Assembly: GCF_009928485.1 (NCBI RefSeq)
Contig: NZ_JAABNP010000001.1
Span: forward strand, 186,001-250,000
Source: Clostridium sp. C2-6-12
Lineage (GTDB): Bacteria > Bacillota > Clostridia > Clostridiales > Clostridiaceae
Direction of reading: 5' to 3'
Length of the DNA: 64,000 bases
A model generated the notes under the pieces. It worked only from the letters and a program-made list of their open reading frames with translations, had not been told where the DNA came from and did no database searches. Made by a program: the position numbers and the translations under genes. Of this stretch, positions 25,520 through 34,636 are shown piece by piece. Each line of letters begins with the position of its first letter. The first letter of the stretch is position 1.

Positions 25520-25655
25520 AAGAAAATAACAATTAGTATATGATTTATATTTTGTGCTATATAAAATAGATGCAATTGCGCTATGGTAAGGTTGTAGTAA
25601 AACTTTGCAATGACATTATAGTACAAAATGGAGTATATTGGTTAGTTATTTTCTT
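25520..25655. repeat. Long imperfect inverted repeat upstream of dltD
   Basis: AAGAAAATAAC (25520-25530) pairs with GTTATTTTCTT (25645-25655), and TTTTGTGCTATA with TATAGTACAAAA inside it, closing on a centre near 25590. It ends 45 bp before the dltD start, so it may be a folded leader of the dlt operon or a small mobile element. Confidence 0.5.
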
Positions 25656-25699
25656 TTATATGCTTTAAATATTAATTTAAGATGAAGAGGTTGCTATTA

Positions 25700-26884
25700 A
25701 TGAAGAAAATAATGAGTTTTTTTATACCAATATTAGTTGCGTTTATAAGTGTAATAGCAATTAATAACTTTTTAGATAAACAAATAGCGGATTTGGTAAA
25801 ACAAAAAAATCCTTCACAAATTGGCCGTAATTATGGAGATTTAACTAAAGATAGAAGTGTTATAATTAAAAATATTTTAGCTGAAAAAGGTGATTTGTTT
25901 TTAATGGGTTCATCAGAAATTGGGGTTTCAGTTCCGCAAAATTCAATTAATTTTTTCCCATTTAAAGGAGCTGAATATAATGTTAGTTGTTTTGGACGTG
26001 CATACACTCAAGATTTGCAACAAGCTACTCTGCTTGGAAGCTGTGATTTAAAAGAAAATCAAAGAATAGCATTAATAGTTTCAATTCAATGGTTTGAAAA
26101 TTTACACGGTATGGATGCAGGAGATTTTGTTGTTAATTTTTCAGATATACAATTTTATAACTTTTTGAATAATCCTAAAATAAGTGAAGAAAATAAGATT
26201 TATTATGCTAAAAGAGTATATCAGATGCTAACAGGTGCTAACAAATATCATGCAGAAGCTTTATATGCACGATTATACTATTCTGAAAACCCACTTAAAA
26301 ATGCTGTGTTGTTAGCTTTTAAACCATATTATGAGGTTAATGAATATTTATCCAATATTAAGGATAAAGCTTTGATTTATAAAAAATTAAAAGAACTTCC
26401 AGATAAACAAAATAATTCAGAATATAAAGAAGTTAATTGGAAAGAAGAATATGATAAGATTCAAAAAGAAAATAGTGAAATTCCATCTACCAACAAATTT
26501 CATCTTACAGATGAGTACTACAACAATAGAATAGCATCAGTAGAAGATACTGTTAAAGGTAGATATAGCAATATGGATCTAGTTAATTCAAGAGAAATGG
26601 ATGATTACAAATTTCTTTTAGGTGTATGTAAAGATCTTAATATGAAACCATACATCATATTGCCTCCAGTTAATGGTTGGTATGATGATCATTTAGGCTT
26701 AGAAAAGGAAAAAAGAGATGCATACTATGAAAAAGTAAAGGGTCTTGCTAATGCTGATGGATTAGATGTACTTGATTTAGGAAATTATGATTATGAAAAA
26801 GACTTTTTAGTGGATATAATGCATTTAGGAAAAGAAGGGTGGCTTAAAGTAAGTGAAGAGATTTATAAGCACTTTAATAAATAA
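25700..26884 (+). CDS. dltD: DltD, D-alanyl-lipoteichoic acid biosynthesis protein
   Basis: The product has 394 residues. One N-terminal membrane anchor (MSFFIPILVAFISVIAINNF) precedes an extracytoplasmic SGNH-like domain with the nucleophile Ser in LMGSSEIGVSV and the Asp/His pair in LVDIMHLGKEGW. DltD works outside the membrane in the last transfer of D-alanine to teichoic acid. I chose the ATG at 25700 because AGAGG lies 10 nt before it; an ATG at 25682 overlaps that site. First gene of dltDXABC, an order also known in C. difficile for dltDABC. Confidence 0.93.
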   Translation: MKKIMSFFIPILVAFISVIAINNFLDKQIADLVKQKNPSQIGRNYGDLTKDRSVIIKNILAEKGDLFLMGSSEIGVSVPQNSINFFPFKGAEYNVSCFGRAYTQDLQQATLLGSCDLKENQRIALIVSIQWFENLHGMDAGDFVVNFSDIQFYNFLNNPKISEENKIYYAKRVYQMLTGANKYHAEALYARLYYSENPLKNAVLLAFKPYYEVNEYLSNIKDKALIYKKLKELPDKQNNSEYKEVNWKEEYDKIQKENSEIPSTNKFHLTDEYYNNRIASVEDTVKGRYSNMDLVNSREMDDYKFLLGVCKDLNMKPYIILPPVNGWYDDHLGLEKEKRDAYYEKVKGLANADGLDVLDLGNYDYEKDFLVDIMHLGKEGWLKVSEEIYKHFNK

Positions 26885-26993
26885 TACAGAATTAAAAAGA
26901 ACTATAATATTATCGGTAACTATAGTATTGGCACTAATAGTGTATTTTTTCTATTCATTAAGTGACATGCCATTTGTATATAATCAATTTTAA
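26853..26993 (+). CDS. dltX: DltX, small membrane protein of the dlt operon
   Basis: This 46-codon gene starts at GTG 26853, overlaps the end of dltD by 32 bp and ends before dltA. It has a short basic N terminus (MKRFISTLINNTELKRT), one membrane helix (IILSVTIVLALIVYFFYSL) and the C-terminal tail MPFVYNQF. The tail matches the conserved FxYNxF ending of DltX, which is required for D-alanylation and acts with DltB/DltD at the membrane. The length and position between dltD and dltA also fit. Only a weak GGTGG site lies upstream, so translation is probably coupled to dltD. Confidence 0.85.
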   Translation: MKRFISTLINNTELKRTIILSVTIVLALIVYFFYSLSDMPFVYNQF

Positions 26994-27013
26994 TAATAGT
27001 GGGGGACGGGATC

Positions 27014-28528
27014 ATGAAAATATTAGAAAGTATTGATAAGTTTGCAAGTACTGAAAGAGTAGCAGTTAAATGTTTAGAAAAAGAATTAACTTATAAACAA
27101 TTAAGTGATTTTTCAAACAAAATAGCAACTTTTTTATTGGAAGAGTTTAAAGAAGATAGAACACCAATCGTTGTTTATGGAAACAAAGAAAATGAAATTC
27201 TACCTATAATGATGGGCGCGTTAAAATCTGGTAGAGCATATGTTCCGTTAGATATATCTTTCCCAGCTGATAGAATAAGTCAGGTAATAGGTGAAGTTAA
27301 ACCTAAAATCGTATTTAACTGTACTGAATATCCTATAGAAGCAAATGGAGCTCAAAAATTTAATTTAGAAGAAATAAATAATATTTTTAACAGCGAAATT
27401 GCAATCACAGTAAAAAAGGAAAATTGGGTTCAGGACGAAGATAATTGTTATATTTTATTTACCTCTGGAAGTACAGGAAAACCTAAGGGAGTACAAATAA
27501 ATAAAAGAAATTTAGATTCTTTCATCAGCTGGTTTGAAAAAGATACATATATGGATGAAAGTTCAACAGTAATGTTAAATCAACCTGCTTATTCTTTTGA
27601 TCTATCAGTAGTTCCATTATATTTAGGCTTATGTAATGGAAAAACATTATTCAGCTTAGCTAAAAGTACACTGCAAGATTTGCGTGAAATGTTCAATCAA
27701 TTAGCTGAATCAGATGTAGAATGTTGGGTTTCAACACCTACCTTAGCTGATATATGTTGTAAATTTGATGATTTTAATGGAACTGTTATGAATAAAATTT
27801 CAAAGTTTATCTTCATAGGGGAAGTGCTTACTAAGAATACAGCAAAAACACTTATAGAAAGATTTCCAAATGCTAAAGTAATAAATGCTTATGGACCAAC
27901 AGAAGCAACAGTTGCTATTTCAGTAATTGACATTGATGAAAAAATGATAGAAGATGAAAAGGAATTGCCAATAGGTTATCCAATGCCTAATTGTGAACTC
28001 CGAATAGAAGATGAACAAGGAAACAATTTAAGTGATGGTGAAAAAGGTGAACTTGTTATAATAGGAGATAGTGTAAGTATAGGATATCTTAATAATCCAG
28101 AAATGACTAACAAGGCATTTTTCCAAACTTCAGATAATAGACAAGGATATAGAACTGGTGATTTAGGATATTATGATAATGGAATCTTATATTATTCTGG
28201 AAGAAAAGATTTTCAAATAAAATTAAATGGATTTAGAATAGAAATTGAAGATATAGAAAATAACTTCAGAAAACTTGAAAATATTAATAATGTAGCAGTT
28301 TTACCTGTATTTAATGAAGATAATAAGATTTCTCATTTAACTGCTTTTGTAGTTCTTAATGTAGAAAATGATTTATCTAATTTAAAGAATGCTACATTAA
28401 TTAAAAATGAATTAAAGAAGTTTATACCAGAATACATGATTCCTAGAAACATTAAGATTTTAAAACAATTCCCTCAAAATACAAATGGGAAGATTGACAG
28501 AAAGAAGCTTATGGAGGATCTAAGATGA
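27014..28528 (+). CDS. dltA: DltA, D-alanine--D-alanyl carrier protein ligase
   Basis: The product is a 504-residue adenylation enzyme. It has the P-loop-like YILFTSGSTGKPKGVQ, then NAYGPTEATVA, YRTGDLGYYDNG, GRKDFQIKLNGFRIE and the C-terminal Lys in PQNTNGKIDRKKL. It activates D-alanine with ATP and loads it on DltC. The ATG at 27014 follows GGGGG; a GTG at 26999 is rejected because it precedes that site. The stop overlaps the dltB start by 4 bp (ATGA). Confidence 0.96.
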   Translation: MKILESIDKFASTERVAVKCLEKELTYKQLSDFSNKIATFLLEEFKEDRTPIVVYGNKENEILPIMMGALKSGRAYVPLDISFPADRISQVIGEVKPKIVFNCTEYPIEANGAQKFNLEEINNIFNSEIAITVKKENWVQDEDNCYILFTSGSTGKPKGVQINKRNLDSFISWFEKDTYMDESSTVMLNQPAYSFDLSVVPLYLGLCNGKTLFSLAKSTLQDLREMFNQLAESDVECWVSTPTLADICCKFDDFNGTVMNKISKFIFIGEVLTKNTAKTLIERFPNAKVINAYGPTEATVAISVIDIDEKMIEDEKELPIGYPMPNCELRIEDEQGNNLSDGEKGELVIIGDSVSIGYLNNPEMTNKAFFQTSDNRQGYRTGDLGYYDNGILYYSGRKDFQIKLNGFRIEIEDIENNFRKLENINNVAVLPVFNEDNKISHLTAFVVLNVENDLSNLKNATLIKNELKKFIPEYMIPRNIKILKQFPQNTNGKIDRKKLMEDLR

Positions 28529-29682
28529 CATTAACTCAATATGGAGATTATTTTTATTTATATATATTAATGATATCTCTAATACCTTCTATAATCTTAG
28601 GCGTGATGCAAAAAAGAATTAAGTATTATGGATTGTTTTTATCAATATTAATAATAGTCCCTACCTTTGGTTATAAAAGCAGACAAATGCTATTGTTTTT
28701 TATGTTTTTGGCTGGTGAATTAATATTAATTAAAGGATATTCTATGCTTAGAAAGAAAACAGACAATAAGTATCTATATTACTTAGTGTTATTTCTTTCC
28801 ATTACACCTATAATTATTTTAAAGGTAAGTCCTATAACAAGATTTAATACAATAGGCTTTATAGGCTTATCATACCTTAACTTCAAAGCTATACAAATGA
28901 TTATTGAAATATATGATAATACCATTAAAGAAATAAAGTTTATAGATACATTGTATTTCTTTATATTTTTCCCTGTATTAACGTCTGGACCTATAGATAG
29001 ATCAAGAAGGTTTAATGAGGATTTAGAAAGAAAAATAGAAAGAAAAGAATATATAAATGATTATTTAATACCTGGAATTGAGCATATAGTAAGAGGAATA
29101 GGCTATAAGTTTGTATTATCTGCCTTAATCAGTACTTTGTGGATGGATAAAATTCCTAAAGATATAACTTTAATAAATTCATTAAATTATATGTATGCAT
29201 ATAGTTTGTATTTATTTTTTGATTTTGCAGGATATAGTGCATTTGCAGTAGGTACTAGTTATATTTTGGGAGTTAGAACTCCAGAGAACTTTAATAAGCC
29301 ATTCCTAAGTAAAGATATGAAAGAATTTTGGAATAGATGGCACATATCATTATCAAAATGGTTTGGGGATTACATATATTCAAGATTTGTTTTAAATAGT
29401 ATGAGAAACAAAAGGTTTAAAAATAGAATCATTGCATCTCATGTAGGACAAATGATAACAATGGGAGTCATGGGGATCTGGCATGGATTAGAATGGTTTT
29501 ATATACTATATGGATTATATCAAGGAGCAGCATTAGTTTTAACTGATATATATCAACGTAAATCAAAGTTTTATAAAGCTCATAAAAAAGAAAAGTGGTT
29601 TCAATATGCTCAAATAGCAGTAACTTTTCATATAGCGTGTTTTGGGTTATTATTATTTTCAGGATATTTATTTAAAAAATAG
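28525..29682 (+). CDS. dltB: DltB, MBOAT-family D-alanyl transfer protein
   Basis: The product is a 385-residue polytopic membrane protein of the MBOAT family. Signature positions are SGPIDRSRRFN, EFWNRWHISLSKWFGDYIY and the catalytic His in MGIWHGLEWFYILYG. It passes D-alanine from DltC across the membrane. It is translationally coupled to dltA, with dltC 12 bp downstream. Confidence 0.95.
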   Translation: MTLTQYGDYFYLYILMISLIPSIILGVMQKRIKYYGLFLSILIIVPTFGYKSRQMLLFFMFLAGELILIKGYSMLRKKTDNKYLYYLVLFLSITPIIILKVSPITRFNTIGFIGLSYLNFKAIQMIIEIYDNTIKEIKFIDTLYFFIFFPVLTSGPIDRSRRFNEDLERKIERKEYINDYLIPGIEHIVRGIGYKFVLSALISTLWMDKIPKDITLINSLNYMYAYSLYLFFDFAGYSAFAVGTSYILGVRTPENFNKPFLSKDMKEFWNRWHISLSKWFGDYIYSRFVLNSMRNKRFKNRIIASHVGQMITMGVMGIWHGLEWFYILYGLYQGAALVLTDIYQRKSKFYKAHKKEKWFQYAQIAVTFHIACFGLLLFSGYLFKK

Positions 29683-29694
29683 GAGGAATTAAAA

Positions 29695-29928
29695 ATGGAA
29701 GAAAAAGTATTAGATATGTTAATTGAAATAACAGGTAGTGATGATATAGCAGAGGAAAAAGACACTGATTTATTCGAAGCAGGGTTACTTGATTCGCTAG
29801 GAATAATAGAAGTTTTATTAAAGATTGAAGAAATCTTTGGATTAAAACTACAACCTACTGATTTAGAAAGAAAAGATATGGCAACAGTTAATAACTTAAT
29901 AGAATTCTTACAAACTAAATTATCTTAA
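29695..29928 (+). CDS. dltC: DltC, D-alanyl carrier protein
   Basis: The product is a 77-residue four-helix acyl-carrier-type protein with the phosphopantetheine Ser in AGLLDSLGIIE. It carries D-alanine as a thioester from DltA to DltB. AGGAGG precedes the ATG. Last gene of the operon. Confidence 0.96.
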   Translation: MEEKVLDMLIEITGSDDIAEEKDTDLFEAGLLDSLGIIEVLLKIEEIFGLKLQPTDLERKDMATVNNLIEFLQTKLS

Positions 29929-29975
29929 TTTGAGAATAAGCCATATATTAATTAAATCTTATATTTATAAAAATG

Positions 29976-30021
29976 ACCATGTTGATTTAATTTAGGTAAA
30001 ACTAAATCAACATGGTTTTTC
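29976..30021 (+). terminator. dlt operon terminator
   Basis: Fourteen-base-pair stem ACCATGTTGATTTA / TAAATCAACATGGT followed by TTTTTC. Confidence 0.9.
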
Positions 30022-30149
30022 TTTGTTTAAGTTTCCTAAATAGATTTTTAGTTGCAATAAATCTTTGTAGTAAATCTAAAATATTTTATGAATATATGTG
30101 CTAAAATGGAGTAAAATAAAATATTATGTTAATGAAATTTGGTGGTTAA

Positions 30150-30983
30150 ATGAAAAGATTGAATTTTAATTTGAAAACTTTATTTAAAGATCTTTTATAC
30201 AAAATTAACGAAGATGATGTATTTGCATTAGCATCTCAAATGGCCTATTACTTAGTATTATCTTTTTTCCCATTTATGTTATTTCTAATGACCTTAGCTG
30301 GATTCAGTAAATTAAATTCAAGAGATATTTTAGTGGGATTAGATGTTATGTTACCTAGAAGTGTTTTAGAATTAACTCAGTCAACAGTTAAAGAGATATT
30401 TGATAATCAATATACAGGATTATTATGGGTATCCATATTATTAATGATATGGACCTCGTCATCTGCATTTAAGGCCGTAATAAAAAGCGTAAATAAAGCC
30501 TATCACTTTAAAGAAGATAGATCTTTTGTAAAGCTTTCTATTATATCTATGCTTGGTATATTTGGATTGGCTATAATTATTATATTAGCATTGGGAATGT
30601 TGGTATTTGGAAATGTAATAGGAAATTATATGAAAAGTAATCTTTCGCTTTATAAGGTACTAATAATTCTTTGGAATATTTTTAGATATGTATTCATAGT
30701 CGTAGTTATGATATTTATATTTGTAGTTATTTATAAACTTGCACCAGCTAAAAAATTAACCTGGAAAGAAGTGATTCCAGGAGCTATATTTAGTACATTT
30801 GGATGGGTGCTAGTATCATTTGGATTTTCATTTTATATTGATAATTTCAATAATTATTCTAGATTTTATGGAAGCTTAGGAGCAGTATTCGTACTTATGA
30901 CGTGGTTATTTATTATATCAATAATATTTATTTTTGGAGTAGAAATAAATTTTGTAATAGAAAAACTTAAAGGTAAAGTTTAG
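30150..30983 (+). CDS. YihY/BrkB-family membrane protein
   Basis: The product has 277 residues with about six membrane helices. The family pattern is seen in FALASQMAYYLVLSFFPFML near the start, WTSSSAFKAVIKSVNKAY in the middle and FSFYIDNFNNYSRFYGSLG followed by a terminal helix. The family was once called RNase BN but is a membrane protein of unsettled function. A GGTGG site precedes the ATG. Single gene, between the dlt operon and ssb. Confidence 0.9.
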   Translation: MKRLNFNLKTLFKDLLYKINEDDVFALASQMAYYLVLSFFPFMLFLMTLAGFSKLNSRDILVGLDVMLPRSVLELTQSTVKEIFDNQYTGLLWVSILLMIWTSSSAFKAVIKSVNKAYHFKEDRSFVKLSIISMLGIFGLAIIIILALGMLVFGNVIGNYMKSNLSLYKVLIILWNIFRYVFIVVVMIFIFVVIYKLAPAKKLTWKEVIPGAIFSTFGWVLVSFGFSFYIDNFNNYSRFYGSLGAVFVLMTWLFIISIIFIFGVEINFVIEKLKGKV

Positions 30984-31056
30984 AAAATATTATTTATTGA
31001 ATATAAATTGCTAAATTGGATATAACTTTAAAGAAAAAATATTCAGGAGGCAAGAT

Positions 31057-31404
31057 ATGAATAAAATAATATTATTAGGAAGATTAGTAAAGGACCCTGA
31101 ACTTAGACATAGTGAAAATGGCGATAAGGTCTATACTAAATTTATCATTGCAGTACAAAGGAATTTTAGATTACCAGATGGTGTAAGAGAAGCTGATTTT
31201 ATTCCAATAAGAGTTTTTGGAAAAAAAGCAGAGGTTATAGTAAAATACATGAAAAAGGGTAGCCTTATAACAGTAAGTGGAAGACTAAGGACAGGAAGTT
31301 ATGATGATGAAGCTGGAAATAGAAAATATATAGCCGAAGTTGTTGCAGAAGACTTTAAGTTTATTGAAAGCAAAAAGTCAGATCAACATGCATCAGAAAA
31401 TTAA
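31057..31404 (+). CDS. ssb: Short single-stranded DNA-binding protein paralogue
   Basis: The product is a 115-residue OB fold with NKIILLGRLVKDPELR, FIIAVQRNF, FIPIRVFGKKAE and GSLITVSGRLRTGSY. It ends SDQHASEN straight after the fold: the flexible linker and the acidic DDDIPF-type tip that recruits replication partners are missing. It is therefore probably an accessory SSB, of the type used in competence or stress, rather than the replicative one. GGAGG precedes the ATG. Confidence 0.92.
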   Translation: MNKIILLGRLVKDPELRHSENGDKVYTKFIIAVQRNFRLPDGVREADFIPIRVFGKKAEVIVKYMKKGSLITVSGRLRTGSYDDEAGNRKYIAEVVAEDFKFIESKKSDQHASEN

Positions 31405-31599
31405 TAAAGAATATTTAAAGTTAAAGGTGAAAGACCTATAAAATTTTTTGCAGTATATTTTAACCAATAATTATATATAATGGTAAAAATGTATGTTGTA
31501 AAAGAGATATTTATTTCCAATGATAAAAAAATTGTTGATTTAACTTAAAAGTATGGTATCATATTTGTAACAGTTTAATAATATGATAATATAACATGA

Positions 31600-31768
31600 C
31601 CTGGGGTAGAGGTGCTGTAATAAAGAGTAAGTATAAGGAGTCGGCAGGCGTTGATTTATGCTAAAAGGTATTATAGCCGAAGAGATAAATTTATATGCAG
31701 GGATTTATTTCTGGATATTCATAGAATATATGAATAGCTGTCACGAAAAGTGTTGAGCTACAAGGGCA
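31600..31768 (+). ncRNA. Lysine riboswitch (L box)
   Basis: Conserved L-box blocks appear in order: GGTAGAGGTGC, AAGAGTAAG, GGAGTCGGC, TAGCCGAAG, the TTTCTGGAT loop, AGCTGTCACGAAAAGTG and TTGAGCTAC. The five-helix lysine aptamer can be traced between them. It lies upstream of lysA with a terminator at 31931-31960, so lysine should reduce lysA transcription. Confidence 0.93.
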
Positions 31769-31930
31769 TTGATTTTCATTAAGAGTTAAAAATTAATAAA
31801 TATGAGTTAAGGTTTTGAAAGATAAATAGTGTATAAATATTTTTAAGGCTAAATAACAATATATTTTTGATAAATTAATAATTAATGGAAATGTTTTGCA
31901 TAGAAATTTAGCATATATGCTTTTACCACT

Positions 31931-31960
31931 CGTCACAGATATGTTCTGTGGCGTTTTTTT
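31931..31960 (+). terminator. Riboswitch expression-platform terminator
   Basis: CGTCACAGA / TCTGTGGCG stem (one G-U) followed by seven T residues, 160 nt after the aptamer. Confidence 0.85.
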
Positions 31961-32287
31961 GTAGGTGGCAGTGAGTCAGTGGGGATATTCGATTTCTGAT
32001 AGTTTAGAAAGAAATAAAATACTAAGTTCTCGAGATTGTATTTTATTGCAGGGCTAGCTTTCTAAATAAAATTAAGTTCAGATGTGAATACAGGAAAATG
32101 GGTAATTGTTTATATGGTAACTGTAAGTAGTAGCTGCAGATTATGCAGAGAAAAATGAGCAATAGTTAAGCAATAAATTCTAAGGGGATTTAGATAATTA
32201 ATTAACAGTTAACAGTTGGGGAAGAAAAGCCTTAGGGCTTTTCTAAAGTAAAAATAGCAAAAGTAAAATTAATCGGGGGTTAGCAAG
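31961..32287 (+). other. Long lysA leader after the terminator
   Basis: About 325 nt of transcribed leader separate the terminator from the lysA start. No ORF with a ribosome site is visible. It contains a TTAACAGTTAACAG repeat and the hairpin GAAAAGCCTTAGGGCTTTTC (32224-32243), members of a dispersed small-repeat family. Confidence 0.5.
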
Positions 32288-33586
32288 ATGAAATTATTTG
32301 GAACAATGAAGGTAGTGGATAATCAATTAACAATTGGTGGAGTTAGTGCTGAAAATTTAGTGAAGGAATTTGGAAGTCCATTATATGTATTTGATGAAGC
32401 TTTAATAAGAGAATATTGCTTAGATTATAGAAAATATTTTAAATGTGAAGAAAATAATAACAGAGTTGCTTTTGCAGGAAAAGCATTTTTGAATGTTCAA
32501 ATGTGTAAGCTGTTAAAGGAAGAAAATATGTGCTTAGATGTGGTTTCAGGTGGTGAACTTTATACAGCTTATAAAGCAGGTTTTCCTCTTGAAAAAGTAA
32601 TGTTCCATGGGAATAATAAAACTTTAGATGAAATTGAACTTGGAGTAAAATTTGGAGTTGGAAATTTCGTTGTAGATAATTATTATGAAATGGAAGCATT
32701 AAGTGATTTGGCTAAGCAATATAATAAAGTTCAAAATATCTATTTAAGAATAACTCCTGGGATTGAAGCTCATACACATGAGTATATAAAAACAGGGCAA
32801 ATAGATTCAAAATTTGGATTTGCACCAGTTGAAAATGTTATTGAAGATGCTATTAAAAAAGCTATAAGCTTACCAAATATAAATCTTGCAGGTATACATT
32901 GTCATATTGGATCTCAAATATTTGATTTAGAACCGTATGAAGATGCTGTGGAGATAATGTTAGAGCTTGTAAGAACTACTAAAGAAAATCTTGATTACTT
33001 AATAAAAGAAATAGACTTTGGTGGTGGCTTTGGAATATATTATACAGATCAGGATGAGCCAAGAACAACAGAAGAATATTGCAATACCATAATTAATAAA
33101 GTTGATGAGGTTTGCAAAAGAACTGGTCAGGAAAGACCAATTCTTACAATAGAACCAGGAAGAAGTATTGTAGCTAACGCTGGAACTACTTTATATACTA
33201 TAGGGGCAGTAAAAGAGATTCCAAAGGTTAGAAAATATGTTTCTGTTGATGGAGGGATGACTGATAATATAAGACCAGCTCTTTATAATGCAGAATATGA
33301 ATGTGCTGTTGCAAATAGAATGAAAGGTGAAGCAGAAGAAACTGTAACTATTGCAGGTAAGTGCTGCGAATCAGGTGATATTTTATTAGAGCATGTTAGT
33401 CTTCCAGAAATAAAAAGTGGTGATATCTTAGCTATAGCGACTACAGGAGCTTATGGTTATTCTATGTCTAGTAATTATAATAGAATACCAAAGCCAGCAG
33501 TTGTAATGGTTAAAGATAATCAGGCAAGACTTGTCTGCAGAAGAGAAACTTACGAAGATATATTAAAAAACGATGTGATTGAGTAA
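32288..33586 (+). CDS. lysA: Diaminopimelate decarboxylase
   Basis: The product is a 432-residue alanine-racemase-fold PLP enzyme. The PLP Lys is in NRVAFAGKAFLNVQ, followed by IHCHIGSQI, DFGGGFGIYY, EPGRSIVANAG and the active-site Cys in GKCCESGDIL. It makes L-lysine from meso-diaminopimelate, the last step of the pathway. It is preceded by a lysine riboswitch, so it is repressed by its product, which spares diaminopimelate for the cell wall. GGGGGTTAG precedes the ATG. Confidence 0.96.
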   Translation: MKLFGTMKVVDNQLTIGGVSAENLVKEFGSPLYVFDEALIREYCLDYRKYFKCEENNNRVAFAGKAFLNVQMCKLLKEENMCLDVVSGGELYTAYKAGFPLEKVMFHGNNKTLDEIELGVKFGVGNFVVDNYYEMEALSDLAKQYNKVQNIYLRITPGIEAHTHEYIKTGQIDSKFGFAPVENVIEDAIKKAISLPNINLAGIHCHIGSQIFDLEPYEDAVEIMLELVRTTKENLDYLIKEIDFGGGFGIYYTDQDEPRTTEEYCNTIINKVDEVCKRTGQERPILTIEPGRSIVANAGTTLYTIGAVKEIPKVRKYVSVDGGMTDNIRPALYNAEYECAVANRMKGEAEETVTIAGKCCESGDILLEHVSLPEIKSGDILAIATTGAYGYSMSSNYNRIPKPAVVMVKDNQARLVCRRETYEDILKNDVIE

Positions 33587-33658
33587 GTATAGCATTAAAA
33601 AGAAGCGTTGATTAGTTGAAATTATAAAGACAAATATATATTTTTAGTAGATAAAAAG

Positions 33659-33728
33659 AAAAAGCTGTTGTAAATAGAAATAGATCAAGTCTAGCTGATA
33701 GGATCAATTTCAATTTTAACAGCTTTTT
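33659..33728 (+). terminator. lysA terminator with branched stem
   Basis: AAAAAGCTGTT / AACAGCTTTTT outer stem enclosing a second inverted repeat (GAAATAGATC / GATCAATTTC). Confidence 0.8.
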
Positions 33729-33877
33729 GTTATTAAAATTGAAGAATTGTGTTTAAAAATTCACAACTTGTAAATATTTAAAAGAAAAAAATATGTTATA
33801 CTAATATATAGAATAAAATTTAATGAATAATGAGTGCTTAATCGTCAATTAGCATATTGGATTGGGGGCATAGTATT

Positions 33878-34432
33878 ATGGAAGAGAATGGTGAGACCGA
33901 CATAGTAAAAAACAAAAAGCTTAAGAAAAAAGCTACAATAAAAGAATGGATTATAGATATAGCTATTGTAGCGTGCATAGCACTGTTTATATGGAATTTT
34001 GTTGGATATGGTGTTTGGATTACAAGTGGTTCTATGATTCCAACCTTAGGAGTCAAAGATAGGCTCATTGTAACGAGAGTCCATGATTTTGACAGTTTAA
34101 AAGAAGGAGATATCGTTTTATTTAAACAGGAGGAATACAATAATGATATATTGATAAAAAGATTGATAGGACTTCCGGGAGATAAAATAGAAATTAAAAA
34201 TGGTGTTGTTTTTAGGAATGGAGAGCAGCTCCAAGAAGATTATGTTAAGAATAAAGATCATTCTAATGGTATTTATCAAGTGCCACAAGGAAAGTATTTC
34301 TTTTTAGGTGATAACAGACCAAACTCCAGTGATTCAAGAGAGTGGAAAAATCCTTATGTTGATAAGTCCCAAATAGAAGGGAAGGCAAGAATAAAGTATT
34401 ATCCAGTAAATCAATTTGAAATTTATAAATAA
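33878..34432 (+). CDS. lepB: Signal peptidase I (first of two)
   Basis: The product has 184 residues with one N-terminal membrane helix (IIDIAIVACIALFIWNFVG). Box B SGSMIPTL holds the nucleophile Ser, the general-base Lys is in LIKRLIGLPGD, and box E is GDNRPNSSDSR. It cleaves Sec signal peptides on the outer face of the membrane. The start at 33878 follows a GGGGG; a TTG 21 nt upstream is rejected. A second copy follows 200 bp downstream. Confidence 0.94.
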   Translation: MEENGETDIVKNKKLKKKATIKEWIIDIAIVACIALFIWNFVGYGVWITSGSMIPTLGVKDRLIVTRVHDFDSLKEGDIVLFKQEEYNNDILIKRLIGLPGDKIEIKNGVVFRNGEQLQEDYVKNKDHSNGIYQVPQGKYFFLGDNRPNSSDSREWKNPYVDKSQIEGKARIKYYPVNQFEIYK

Positions 34433-34636
34433 TATGTAAAAATGAAGACATATAAAATTTAAATTTAGGGAAAGATAAAATTTACAAAAGATACTGGGAT
34501 TGTATCCTGTATCTACCAAGAAAGTTGATGTTGAAAAAAAGTATAAAAAGTATTAAAATATTATATTAACCATCTAAATCAAAATATGATGATTATTATA
34601 AGTTAAGAAGATTTATTTTGAGAAAGTGAGAGTATA

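Noticed and set aside
31600..31768. A T-box leader for lysine
   Set aside because: No T-box sequence or specifier arrangement; the conserved blocks are those of the lysine aptamer.
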